The notes below the pieces were generated by a model. The model was given only the letters and a program-made list of their open reading frames with translations, did no database searches and had not been told where the DNA came from. 64,000 nucleotides of DNA from Rhizobiaceae bacterium (GTDB lineage Bacteria > Pseudomonadota > Alphaproteobacteria > Rhizobiales > Rhizobiaceae): assembly GCA_023953835.1 (NCBI GenBank), contig JAMLJB010000001.1, forward strand, positions 2,949,501-3,013,500. Reading direction: 5' to 3'. A program made the position numbers and the translations under genes. Shown piece after piece: positions 55,150-63,056 of the stretch; the stretch's first letter is position 1; every line of letters starts with the position of its first letter.

Positions 55150-56151
55150 TCAGGCGGCGGCGAGTTGCTTCCTGTCGGCGCGTTCCTGCTGGGGCGAGCG
55201 GGCGTAAAGCTCGCGATAGCATTTCGAAAAATGCGACGCCGACACGAAGCCGCAGGCAACCGCCACCTCGACCACCGGCATGGAGGACTGGATAAGCAGG
55301 TGGCGCGCGCGGTCGAGCCGGATCTCCAGATAATACCGGGCCGGGGATCGGCCCATTTCGGATCGGAAGAGCCGTTCGATCTGGCGGCGCGACAGGCCCA
55401 CATGGTCGGCGATTTCGATCAATGACAGAGGCTCGGACAGATTTGCCTCCATGAGCTCGATGATGGTGAGCACCTTGGAATTCTGCACGCCGAGCCGCGC
55501 GCGCAGCGGCAGGCGCTGGCGGTCGGTGGGGTTGCGGACGCGGTCGGTCAGCATCTGTTCGCAGACCCGGTTGACGAGATTATCGTCGAAATCGTCGCCG
55601 ATCAGCTTCAGCATCATGTCGAGTGCGGCGGTGCCCCCGGCGCAGGTGTAGACGTTCTGGTCAACCTCGAAGAGATCGGCAAAGACATTGGCCTTCGGGA
55701 ACGCCTCCGCGAATCCGGGCAGGTTTTCCCAATGGATGGCGCAGCGCTTGTTGGCCAGCAGCCCGGCCGCGGCAAGCACATGCGCGCCCGTGCAAAGCCC
55801 GCCGACGCTGACGCCGCGATTATACTCCTCGCGCAGCCAGGCCAGCGCCGATTTGTTCTGGAATTTCTCGACATTGTAGCCGCTGCAAACGATGACCATG
55901 GACGGGCGCTCGGCCCCGCCCATCTTCCGGCGCTCATCCTCCAGTGAGGTATCGGCGGCGCAGAGAACACCGTTGGAGGCGGGCACGGGCCTGCCGTCGA
56001 GACTGGCGAGCCGCCAGCGATAAGCTTCATAGCCGAGCATGCGGTTTGCGATGCGCAGCGGCTCCAGCGCCGTCGCAAATGCGACCATGGTGAATTCGGG
56101 AACGAGAAAGAAGACCAGCGATCGTTTAATCTGATTCTTCACGATGTTCAT
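55150..56151 (-). CDS. GlxA family transcriptional regulator (DJ-1/PfpI + AraC)
   Basis: A 333-residue regulator. Residues about 10-190 form a class I amidotransferase-like DJ-1 domain with the CTGAHVLAAAGLL nucleophile-elbow region (Cys119), and residues about 225-325 carry two AraC-type helix-turn-helices (SLIEIADHVGLSRRQIERLF and VAVACGFVSASHFSKCYREL). The layout is that of GbdR, CdhR and related regulators of betaine, carnitine and sarcosine catabolism. Given the surrounding N-methyl catabolic genes, control of those genes is likely but inferred. Confidence 0.86.
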   Translation of the reverse strand: MNIVKNQIKRSLVFFLVPEFTMVAFATALEPLRIANRMLGYEAYRWRLASLDGRPVPASNGVLCAADTSLEDERRKMGGAERPSMVIVCSGYNVEKFQNKSALAWLREEYNRGVSVGGLCTGAHVLAAAGLLANKRCAIHWENLPGFAEAFPKANVFADLFEVDQNVYTCAGGTAALDMMLKLIGDDFDDNLVNRVCEQMLTDRVRNPTDRQRLPLRARLGVQNSKVLTIIELMEANLSEPLSLIEIADHVGLSRRQIERLFRSEMGRSPARYYLEIRLDRARHLLIQSSMPVVEVAVACGFVSASHFSKCYRELYARSPQQERADRKQLAAA

Positions 56152-56260
56152 GGCCCAGACCCTGGCTGCGCATGCCGAGATTGCGAGCGCGTGGCTTTGC
56201 TATATGCGACACCAAATTTCGGCCTTGTCAATGGCGGGCATGGCGACCCCGAAACGAACA

Positions 56261-56290
56261 GGGCCGCCGCACCGAAAGGTGCGACGGCCC
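56261..56290 (-). terminator. Hairpin downstream of the 46-residue gene
   Basis: GGGCCGCCGCACC and GGTGCGACGGCCC pair with one mismatch around a GAAA loop. It lies 24 bases after the stop of the gene at 56315 on the minus strand. The U-rich tail is weak (TGTTCGTTTCG). Confidence 0.5.
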
Positions 56291-56314
56291 GGCCCGATTT
56301 GCAGTGAGGGTCGA

Positions 56315-56455
56315 TCAGCGGATCAGCATGCCGAGGCGGTTCGCCGCGATTGCGCCGGTCTGGCCGGGCATGGTGCGGGCGAAGCGATCACGCTCGCGAA
56401 TGGTCGAAAGATTGGCTGCTGCGCCGGTTCTGAAAAGGCGGGAAAAAAGCTTCAT
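56315..56455 (-). CDS. Putative 46-residue basic small protein
   Basis: Reads MKLFSRLFRTGAAANLSTIR, then a polar helix with ERDRFARTMPG. It has net positive charge and an amphipathic N-terminus. Support: GGAG seven bases before the ATG, a hairpin after the stop, and a candidate promoter (TTGCGA, 17 bases, CATATA) about 100 bases upstream on the minus strand. Layout and size resemble the DUF1127-like genes nearby, but the core motif is absent. Confidence 0.5.
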   Translation of the reverse strand: MKLFSRLFRTGAAANLSTIRERDRFARTMPGQTGAIAANRLGMLIR

Positions 56456-56727
56456 GACACGTCTCCATGTATCCAAGCCTACACGGGGTGCCTTCGCGTT
56501 TATGCCGGAGTGGGGCATCTCGGTTCTTGTTGGCGCTGATATAGGATCGACGGCGCGGGGCCGCTATATGCAAAACGAAATTGGCTGTCGCAAAATCGAC
56601 AAGGCGAGCGCCGCATCGTGGTTGATGCCCAAAATCTCTTTTGATTAACAGACTGTTACGGACCGCACGTTGTGGCTTGCGCATGCCTCATATGCGGCAT
56701 GCGCGCGCTGCATGCCAGGGTAGCCGC
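56456..56727. other. Non-coding stretch between two small minus-strand genes
   Basis: I see no supported gene here. It contains the presumed promoter of the 46-residue gene (minus strand TTGCGA and CATATA near 56570-56600) and a short repetitive GCATG-rich part at 56680-56715. Confidence 0.4.
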
Positions 56728-56758
56728 AAAAAAGGCCCGCCGGCATGGCCGGCGGGCC
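56728..56758 (-). terminator. Strong Rho-independent terminator
   Basis: Perfect 11-bp GC arms (GGCCCGCCGGC with GCCGGCGGGCC, 3-base loop) followed on the minus strand by six T (plus-strand AAAAAA at 56728-56733). It lies 27 bases after the stop of the DUF1127-like gene at 56786, which supports that gene being separately transcribed. Confidence 0.88.
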
Positions 56759-56785
56759 GGTTCGGTTCGCAACACATGCTTCGGC

Positions 56786-56956
56786 TCAATGCTCCACATG
56801 GATTCGGGTGGCACGGCGGGCGTCCTCGACCTGCGGCCAGCCGATGTCCTTCTGGACCTCGAAGGGCAGGGCGCGCAGCAGACGCTCGGTCTGGTAGCGC
56901 GTGCGGGCGCGGCTGTATTCATGTGCCAGATGGCTGATTGCTCCAAAAATGCTCAT
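56786..56956 (-). CDS. DUF1127-like small protein, copy 1
   Basis: A 56-residue protein beginning MSIFGAISHLAHEYSRARTR with the core RLLRALPFEVQKDIGWP (residues 25-41), matching the arginine-rich helix and xKDIGx ending of DUF1127/YjiS proteins. AGGAGG stands seven bases before the ATG and a strong terminator follows. It is divergent from the LysR gene 129 bases away and is a likely target. Such proteins in Brucella and rhizobia are regulated by VtlR/LsrB and are linked to stress or sugar uptake. Confidence 0.78.
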   Translation of the reverse strand: MSIFGAISHLAHEYSRARTRYQTERLLRALPFEVQKDIGWPQVEDARRATRIHVEH

Positions 56957-57036
56957 GTCCTTCCTCCTGTTTGCAGCGTCCGGTCGGTCCGGGCACTTTC
57001 GATGGCTTGACTATCTCGCACTATTTGTGTTCAATC

Positions 57037-57058
57037 AAACGAAATGGAATGATCGTTT
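57037..57058. promoter_or_regulatory. LysR-type operator candidate
   Basis: AAACGA (57037-57042) and TCGTTT (57053-57058) are perfect inverted arms around ten bases. The site lies in the 129-base gap between the divergent DUF1127-like gene and the lysR gene, 27 bases before the lysR ATG, as expected for an autoregulated LysR regulator that also activates the divergent gene. Confidence 0.5.
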
Positions 57059-57085
57059 CAGTCAGAAAAATTGAACGAGGTTGTC

Positions 57086-57982
57086 ATGAACGCGCCGCTC
57101 AATCATCCGCTCCCCCTGCTCGATCTGGACGTGCTGCGCACCTTTGTCGCGATTGCGGAAACGGGCAGCTTCACTTCGGCGGCAAATGCGGTTTTCCGCA
57201 CGCCGTCCGCTGTTTCGATGCAGATCAAGAAGCTTGAGGACATTCTGGGTCGCGCCGTGTTCGCGCGCGATGCGCGATCCGTTTCTCTGACCACCGATGG
57301 CGAGATCCTGCTGGGCTATGCGCGGCGGCTGCTGGCGATCAATCGAGAAGCGGTCTCCAAGTTTGTCGTGCCGGACATTGTCGGCGTGGTGCGCCTTGGG
57401 TCGCCGGATGATTTCGGTGAGCGTGTTCTGCCGCATGTGCTGCGCCGGTTTGCGCAGACGCATCCGTCCATCGCCGTGGATGTAGTGATCGACCAGAGCG
57501 TGAACCTGCGCCGGCGCATGGACGACCGGGCGCTGGACATTACGCTGCTGACAAATTCGACCGGCGCGTCGCATGGCGCGGAGACATTGCTGACCGAGCC
57601 GATCGTGTGGGCAGGCGCGCGTGGCGGCTGCGCCCATCTGCGCGAGCCGCTGCCGGTTTCGGTGTGGGAAGAGGGTTGTGCGTGGCGCGCAGGCGCCATG
57701 GAGGCGCTCGGCCGCGAAGGCCGCAATTTCCGCGTCGCCTATATGAGCGCCCATACGGCGGGGCAGCGCGCCGCTATCCTGTCCGACCTCGCGGTTGCGC
57801 CGTTGCCGAAGTCTTTCATCACCGAGGAGATGGTCGAGCTTGGCCCAAAGGACGGCATGCCGTCGATCGGCCAATATTCACTTGCAATGCTTGTCAGCAA
57901 GGACGCGACCCCGCCGGTCAAGGCCGCCGCCGACCATATCCGCGCCGCCTTCGAGGCGTTTCGCGAAACCGGAAAGTTCTGA
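57086..57982 (+). CDS. LysR family transcriptional regulator (VtlR/LsrB-like candidate)
   Basis: A 298-residue regulator with N-terminal helix-turn-helix (VLRTFVAIAETGSFTSAANA, then TPSAVSMQIKKLEDILG) and a type 2 periplasmic-binding effector domain (about 95-295). ATG 57086 has GAGG upstream; a TTG at 57071 would add five residues. DUF1127-like genes lie on both sides, which is the known arrangement of VtlR in Brucella, an activator of DUF1127 small proteins. Orthology is inferred from context and the conserved N-terminus. The hydrophobic pocket ligand is not known. Confidence 0.85.
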   Translation: MNAPLNHPLPLLDLDVLRTFVAIAETGSFTSAANAVFRTPSAVSMQIKKLEDILGRAVFARDARSVSLTTDGEILLGYARRLLAINREAVSKFVVPDIVGVVRLGSPDDFGERVLPHVLRRFAQTHPSIAVDVVIDQSVNLRRRMDDRALDITLLTNSTGASHGAETLLTEPIVWAGARGGCAHLREPLPVSVWEEGCAWRAGAMEALGREGRNFRVAYMSAHTAGQRAAILSDLAVAPLPKSFITEEMVELGPKDGMPSIGQYSLAMLVSKDATPPVKAAADHIRAAFEAFRETGKF

Positions 57983-57996
57983 GCAGCGTAACGAGA

Positions 57997-58026
57997 AAGG
58001 GCGGGCAACCGCAGTTGCTCGCCCTT
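57997..58026. terminator. Bidirectional terminator between lysR and the second DUF1127-like gene
   Basis: A 13-bp stem, AAGGGCGGGCAAC with GTTGCTCGCCCTT (one G-U pair), surrounds a 4-base loop. It lies 14 bases after the lysR stop and 24 bases after the convergent small-gene stop. The stem ends in TT/AA runs that give short U tracts. Confidence 0.65.
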
Positions 58027-58049
58027 GCGACTCCGCTATCGCAGATGGA

Positions 58050-58232
58050 TCAGATGATCTCGAACTGAAGGTCGGGCTTGCCGCCCTTCTCGGGACGGCT
58101 CGGCGTCCAGCGCCAGCCGATGTCCTTCTGGATCTCTTCCGGGAGCGCGTTGATGATGGAGGCCGTGCGACGATCCGCACGCGACTTGAAGTGACCGCTG
58201 GCGATCCACGCCAGTGCTTTCGACATGTTCAT
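58050..58232 (-). CDS. DUF1127-like small protein, copy 2
   Basis: A 60-residue protein beginning MNMSKALAWIASGHFKSRAD with core SIINALPEEIQKDIGWRW (about residues 26-43). It shares the LPxxxQKDIGW signature with the gene at 56786, so the two are paralogues on either side of lysR. The start is ATG 58232; ATG 58226 is possible. An 18-bp perfect inverted repeat lies 52 bases upstream. Confidence 0.75.
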   Translation of the reverse strand: MNMSKALAWIASGHFKSRADRRTASIINALPEEIQKDIGWRWTPSRPEKGGKPDLQFEII

Positions 58233-58283
58233 TTTGCTTCTGCCTTTTGAGAAAGACGCGAAGCACATGACTGCCTCAAGCGT

Positions 58284-58301
58284 CGTCGTATTCTTACGAC
58301 G
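58284..58301. promoter_or_regulatory. Perfect inverted repeat upstream of a DUF1127-like gene
   Basis: CGTCGTA and TACGACG flank TTCT. It lies 52 bases before the ATG on the minus strand, where an upstream activator or repressor would bind. The same sequence does not occur at the LysR-DUF1127 divergent region, so it may serve another regulator. Confidence 0.45.
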
Positions 58302-58485
58302 TTGATATATCTATCGACGGTTCTGTCTACAAGCTCACTTGCCTATCAAATTTGCAGGTGAGGTATGAAAATTCGGCAGCCCATGCCCATTTTTCGCGCA
58401 TCATGTGCAAAATGCGGCGCATTTCAGCAGTTTTGCGGGCGTATTTTTCGAGAAATCGCGATTTTTGCGCTGAAAACCGTGCTTG

Positions 58486-60555
58486 TCAGACGCGGTTTCG
58501 GCGAGCCGCGCGTTCCTCACGCGAGCGCCTGCGAGGCGCGCCATCGCCGGGCTCGCCACCGGTCTCAAGCACTTTGCGCGGCGGCAACTGAACCTGTTCG
58601 GCGAGCCGGGGGAACGGGTCGACCTTGTTCGGCAAGGCCATGGCATCGATGAACAATTGCTGGAAATGCGGCTCCAGCGCTGTCTCAATTTTCTCGATCT
58701 TCGAGACTTCCCTTTCGATCTCGCGACGATGGCCGCGATTGAGCAAAGCCATCAATGCGCCGGTCCCGGCGGCGTTGCCGACGGCCCTGACTTCCGACAG
58801 GTCGCAATCGGGAATGAGGCCCAGAACCATTGCGTATTTGGGATCGATGAAGGAGCCGAACGCGCCCGCGAAGCGGATCACATCGACATGGACAACCCCT
58901 TGTTTTTCCATGAGAAGCTTGACGCCCGCATAGAGCGCCGCCTTGGCGAGCTGGATGGCGCGGATGTCGTTTTGCGTCACCGTTATGCGCGGCTCGCCCT
59001 GCCGTCCCTCCCGCAGCAGGTAAGAGAAGGTGCGGCCGTTTGGAATGATGCGGGTGCTGCGCGCGGCAAGCGATCCGTCCACCACGCCGTCCTCCGAAAT
59101 AATGCCGGCGAGGTACATTTCGGCGACGACCTCGATGATCGCCGAGCCGCAAATTCCGGTCACGCCGGTTTTCCAGGATTCGTCCTCGAAGCCGTCTTCA
59201 TCGGACCACTTGTCGACGCCGATCACACGGTAGCGCGGCTCCAGCGTTTGCGGGTCTATCCGCACCCGCTCGATTGCGCCGGGCGCTGCGCGCTGGCCGG
59301 ATGAAATCTCGGCGCCCTCGAATGCGGGGCCGGTCGGAGAGGATGCGGCTACAACCCTGTTTTTATTGCCTAAAACGATCTCGGCGTTGGTCCCGACATC
59401 GACCAGAAGCATCATCTTGTCCTGCCGGTAGGGGCCTTCGGACAGGGTTGCGCCGGCAGCGTCTGCGCCGACATGTCCCGCAATGCAGGGCAGCATGTAG
59501 ACCCGTGCGCCACGGTTCACGTCGATGTCGATTTCGTGCGCCCAATATTGCAGTGCGCCCGAAACCGCCAGCGCGAACGGAGCCTGTCCCAGTTCGGTCG
59601 GATCGATGCCAAGGAAAAGGTGGTGCATGATCGGATTGCCGACGAACACGCAATCGAAAATGTCGTGCCGATCGACATTGCCTTCCGCGCAGACCTTGCC
59701 GATCAGCGTGTTGACCGCCTCGCGCACGGCCTTCGTCATGGCTTCGCGCCCGTCCGGGTTCATCATCACATAGGAGACGCGGCTCATCAGATCTTCGCCG
59801 AAGCGGATTTGCGGGTTCGACGTGCCCGAGGAAGCGGCGATGCGCCCTGAAAGCAGCGACACCAGATGCATCGCGATGGTGGTCGAACCGATGTCGCAGG
59901 CGATGCCGTAGGCTTCGTTTTTCAAGCCGGGGAACAGACCGATGATAAACGGGCGCGCCGATTCCACATCGCGGTGAATGGCGGCGGTCACACCCCAATT
60001 GCCTTTGCGCAGAATGGCTTGCACCTGCGGGATGATGTGCGGCGCGACGAGTAGGTCCTCCCAGCCCCAGTCTTTTTCCAGGACGAGTTTCAGCCGGTCG
60101 AGATCGCCGAGCGGCTTGTGCATGTCGGGTTCGTCGACCTCGACATAGCAAAGCTGGACCGGCGAATTACGCTCGATCACACGGTCGGTCGCCGCCTTGC
60201 GCACCACCTGCGCATTGATGACCGTATCCTGCGGAACGTCGATGACGAGATCGCCCTGCACCGTCGCGGAACAGGACAGGCGACGGCCCTCGGGAAGGCC
60301 GCGGATCTTCTCGTAGCGCTCTTCCTTCGCGCCCTTGGGCGAAATGTGGTCGAGCGACGAAACGATCTTGTGCTTGGCGAAATTGCCTTCCTGCACCTCT
60401 ATCTGGCAGCGTCCGCACGTCGCTCGACCGCCGCACACGGACTCGACATAGACGCCGAGCGACCGCGCTGCATCGAGGATCGGCGTTCCGACAGGAAAGC
60501 GCCCGCGCTTGCCCGAAGGCATGAACAGGACGAGAGGATCGGAAGGACTTGCCAT
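58486..60555 (-). CDS. Corrinoid-activating ASKHA/2Fe-2S protein (RamA-like)
   Basis: A 689-residue protein. Residues about 5-100 are a plant-type 2Fe-2S ferredoxin domain with Cys41, Cys47, Cys50 and Cys95. Residues about 150-650 form an ASKHA ATPase-like domain (CDIGSTTIAMHLVSLLSGR, LLVDVGTNAEIVLGNKN, GICGSAIIEVVAEMYLAG), as in RamA and DUF4445 reductive activators that return cob(II)alamin of methyltransferase corrinoid proteins to cob(I). An Arg-rich tail (RRRSREERAARRNR) ends it. ATG 60555 is chosen because longer readings enter a palindromic element. Confidence 0.88.
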   Translation of the reverse strand: MASPSDPLVLFMPSGKRGRFPVGTPILDAARSLGVYVESVCGGRATCGRCQIEVQEGNFAKHKIVSSLDHISPKGAKEERYEKIRGLPEGRRLSCSATVQGDLVIDVPQDTVINAQVVRKAATDRVIERNSPVQLCYVEVDEPDMHKPLGDLDRLKLVLEKDWGWEDLLVAPHIIPQVQAILRKGNWGVTAAIHRDVESARPFIIGLFPGLKNEAYGIACDIGSTTIAMHLVSLLSGRIAASSGTSNPQIRFGEDLMSRVSYVMMNPDGREAMTKAVREAVNTLIGKVCAEGNVDRHDIFDCVFVGNPIMHHLFLGIDPTELGQAPFALAVSGALQYWAHEIDIDVNRGARVYMLPCIAGHVGADAAGATLSEGPYRQDKMMLLVDVGTNAEIVLGNKNRVVAASSPTGPAFEGAEISSGQRAAPGAIERVRIDPQTLEPRYRVIGVDKWSDEDGFEDESWKTGVTGICGSAIIEVVAEMYLAGIISEDGVVDGSLAARSTRIIPNGRTFSYLLREGRQGEPRITVTQNDIRAIQLAKAALYAGVKLLMEKQGVVHVDVIRFAGAFGSFIDPKYAMVLGLIPDCDLSEVRAVGNAAGTGALMALLNRGHRREIEREVSKIEKIETALEPHFQQLFIDAMALPNKVDPFPRLAEQVQLPPRKVLETGGEPGDGAPRRRSREERAARRNRV

Positions 60556-60563
60556 TGTGAGCG

Positions 60564-60720
60564 ACCCCTCATCCGCCTGCCGGCACCTTCTCCCACAAGG
60601 GGAGAAGGACGATTTCAGGAAACGCGCCGCAAATCGCCGACGTGCTGGCGTTGTATGCGACCGAAACTGCATTCCGCCTTCTCCCCTTGTGGGAGAAGGT
60701 GCCGGCAGGCGGATGAGGGG
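60564..60720. repeat. Palindromic intergenic element, family 1, copy 2
   Basis: Outer arms read ACCCCTCATCCGCCTGCCGG and its mirror, inner arms CACCTTCTCCCACAAGGGG. It fills the gap between two codirectional genes of the methyl-transfer operon, nine bases before the RamA-like ATG. It therefore lies in the transcript and may affect RNA stability or partial termination. Confidence 0.85.
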
Positions 60721-60741
60721 TGAAGGAAGGCACGGAGCAAG

Positions 60742-61710
60742 CTATCCCTGCGCCGCCCGTCGCGCTTCGCGTCCGCCGCGGCGGCGGCCACCGGCGGCGG
60801 CTTCGCCGGGGGCGGTCACGGCCACCGGGGTAGGGGCGGCGTGCTCGCCGGGCTTGTAATCCTTGTAGGTGCGGATCCAGGTCATGCAGTCCTTGTCCGT
60901 CCCGTTCAGCACGTTTGCGCCGCGCACGGCTTCCATTTCCTGCGGGCGGCAGGGGTTCATGATTGCAGAGGTCATGCCCGCGCCGATCACCATGGGGATG
61001 AATGCGCCGTTGATGCCGTGGCGATGCGGCAGGCCGAAGGAGATGTTGGAAAGGCCGCAGGTGGTGTTGACCTTCAGTTCCTCGCGCAAGCGCCGCAACA
61101 GCGCGAACACCTGGCGGCCCGCGTCGCCCAGCGCGCCGATGGGCATCACCAGCGGGTCGACAACCACGTCCTCGGCCTTGATGCCGTGATCCATTGCGCG
61201 CTCGACGATCTTCTTCGCGACCGCGAAGCGCACGTCCGGGTCCATGGAAATGCCTGTCTCGTCGTTCGAAATGGCGACCACGGGCACATCGTATTTCTTG
61301 ACGAGCGGCAGGATCGCCTCAAGCTTTTCTTCCTCGCCGGTCACGGAATTGACCAGCGGGCGGCCTTTTGCGACCTTCAGCCCTGCTTCGATCGCCGCCG
61401 TCACGGAGGAGTCGATGGAAAGCGGCAGGTCGACAAGGTTCTGCACGATTTCAAGGGTTTGCACCAGCAAGCCGGGCTCGGTGGCGTTTGGATCGACCGC
61501 CGTGACGCCCGCATTCACGTCCAGCATCGTTGCGCCCGCCGCCGCCTGCTCAAGAGCGTCCTTGATGACGGTCTCGAAGTTCCCGGCTTGCATTTCGGCG
61601 GCGAGTTTCTTGCGGCCTGTGGGGTTGATCCGTTCACCGATCACGCAAAAGGGCTGATCGAATCCGATGACGATCTCGCGGCTGGCGGATGCGACGATGG
61701 TGCGGGTCAT
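60742..61710 (-). CDS. Methyltetrahydrofolate:corrinoid methyltransferase-like protein (DHPS fold)
   Basis: A 322-residue TIM-barrel protein of the dihydropteroate-synthase/MeTr family. FCVIGERINPTGRKKLAAEM, GATMLDVNAG, LSIDSSVTAAIEAGL and the asparagine-rich CGLSNISFGLP match MtgA/AcsE/MtvA-type methyltransferases, which move a methyl group between a corrinoid protein and tetrahydrofolate. The C-terminus has an Arg/Gly-rich tail from about residue 295. AGGAG lies seven bases before the ATG, and a perfect palindrome overlaps the probable promoter. Confidence 0.88.
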   Translation of the reverse strand: MTRTIVASASREIVIGFDQPFCVIGERINPTGRKKLAAEMQAGNFETVIKDALEQAAAGATMLDVNAGVTAVDPNATEPGLLVQTLEIVQNLVDLPLSIDSSVTAAIEAGLKVAKGRPLVNSVTGEEEKLEAILPLVKKYDVPVVAISNDETGISMDPDVRFAVAKKIVERAMDHGIKAEDVVVDPLVMPIGALGDAGRQVFALLRRLREELKVNTTCGLSNISFGLPHRHGINGAFIPMVIGAGMTSAIMNPCRPQEMEAVRGANVLNGTDKDCMTWIRTYKDYKPGEHAAPTPVAVTAPGEAAAGGRRRGGREARRAAQG

Positions 61711-61723
61711 AAAGCTCTCCTAA

Positions 61724-61745
61724 GATATAAAGACATCTTTATATC
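61724..61745. promoter_or_regulatory. Perfect 10-bp-arm palindromic operator over a methyltransferase promoter
   Basis: GATATAAAGA (61724-61733) and TCTTTATATC (61736-61745) flank CA. On the minus strand it contains TATAAA (61738-61743), which is 15 bases from TTGATC (61759-61764), so a protein bound here would block the promoter of the methyltransferase gene 14 bases away. The motif looks like ArsR-family operators; regulator not identified. Confidence 0.7.
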
Positions 61746-61760
61746 GATATTCGTTTGCGA

Positions 61761-62858
61761 TCAATGCGCAGTTTTCACGAGTTCGACCTGGCTTTCGACC
61801 TTGTCGTCGCGCAGGATGCTTTCAAGTCGTTCGGCGACGATCCGGTCGTCCTGCCGCGCTTCGCGCTGCCACGGGCGGCGTCCTTTCAGCACGCCGGATT
61901 CATCGACGATCTCGGCGACGTATTCCTCCTGCCGGTAGGCCATCACATGAACGCCCGCGACGCCGGAAATTTCCTTCACCTCGTTGATGATGTCGATGCA
62001 GATGCGCTTGCCTTCCTTCTTCTGGTCCTGCGCGCCTTCCAGCCGCTCGATGATGGCGTCGGGAATGTGAATGCCGGGAACGTTGGAGCGTATCCATTTC
62101 GCCGTCTTGGCTGACGCCAGCGGCCCGACGCCGCAAAGGATGAACACCTTTTCGGCATGCCCGAGATCGCGCGCCTTCTGCATGAAGCTCTTGAACATCG
62201 GCACGTCGAAGCAATATTGCGTTTGCACGAACTGCGCGCCCGCGGCGATCTTCTTGCCGAGATGGATCGGACGGAAATCGAAGGGCGGCGCGAAGGGGTT
62301 CACCGCCGCGCCGAGGAAAAGCTGCGGCGGCGTGGTGAGTTTGCGGCCCGAGAGGAACTTGCCGTTGTCGCGCATGATGCGGACCGTTTCGAGCAGCGAA
62401 ATGGAGTCGAGGTCGAAAACCGGCTTTGCGCCGGGCTGGTCGCCCGCCTGCACGCCGTCGCCTGTCAGGCACAGTATGTTTGCCACGCCCATCGCAGCCG
62501 CGCCCAGCACGTCGCCCTGAATGGCGATGCGGTTTTTGTCGCGGCAGGCAATCTGCATGATCGGCGCATAGCCCATGCGGGTCAGGAGCGCACAGATGCC
62601 GACCGATGACATATGGCAGTTCGCGCCCGACGCATCGACCGCGTTGATGCCGTCCACCCATCCGTCGAACACTTTGGCACGGTTGTAGACGTCCTCGGGG
62701 TCGGCGCTGTCGGGCGGATTCAGCTCGGTGGTAACGGCGAACTCACCGCGCCGCAGAACGCGCTCCAGCCGCCCGCGCGACGAATGGCCGGGCAACGGCT
62801 CCAGCGGAAGGTGAACGCCTTCCGGATTCTCGTCGGGCTGGACCGGGCGTTTAGACAT
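61761..62858 (-). CDS. Methylenetetrahydrofolate reductase (MetF-like)
   Basis: A 365-residue TIM-barrel flavoprotein of the MTHFR family that interconverts methylene-THF and methyl-THF. EFAVTTELNPPDSADPEDV, MQIACRDKNRIAIQGDVLG and CLTGDGVQAGDQPGAKPVFDLD (quoted here as CLTGDGVQAGDQPG and AKPVFDLD) carry the folate and FAD-binding segments. It is longer than E. coli MetF, with a C-terminal part after residue 300. In this setting it probably runs in the oxidative direction, from methyl-THF produced by demethylation. Confidence 0.88.
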   Translation of the reverse strand: MSKRPVQPDENPEGVHLPLEPLPGHSSRGRLERVLRRGEFAVTTELNPPDSADPEDVYNRAKVFDGWVDGINAVDASGANCHMSSVGICALLTRMGYAPIMQIACRDKNRIAIQGDVLGAAAMGVANILCLTGDGVQAGDQPGAKPVFDLDSISLLETVRIMRDNGKFLSGRKLTTPPQLFLGAAVNPFAPPFDFRPIHLGKKIAAGAQFVQTQYCFDVPMFKSFMQKARDLGHAEKVFILCGVGPLASAKTAKWIRSNVPGIHIPDAIIERLEGAQDQKKEGKRICIDIINEVKEISGVAGVHVMAYRQEEYVAEIVDESGVLKGRRPWQREARQDDRIVAERLESILRDDKVESQVELVKTAH

Positions 62859-62901
62859 GGAAAGATCCCCGTCGAAATGCGATCTCGCGCGGTTCTGCCA
62901 A

Positions 62902-63056
62902 ACCCCTCATCCGCCTGCCGGCACCTTCTCCCACAAGGGGAGAAGGCAGAATGCGCAAACGCCCGCAAAAACCGTCAACGTTGCAGAGAATGCGAGGCAT
63001 TTCGGTCAACCGCCTTTTCCTCTTGTGGGAGAAGGCGCCGGCAGGCGGATGAGGGG
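62902..63056. repeat. Palindromic intergenic element, family 1, copy 3
   Basis: The left arm reads ACCCCTCATCCGCCTGCCGG then CACCTTCTCCCACAAGGGG; the right arm mirrors it with small differences (CCTTTTCCTCTTGTGGGAG, then GCGCCGGCAGGCGGATGAG). About 65 bases lie between. It fills the gap between two codirectional genes of the same cluster. Confidence 0.85.
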
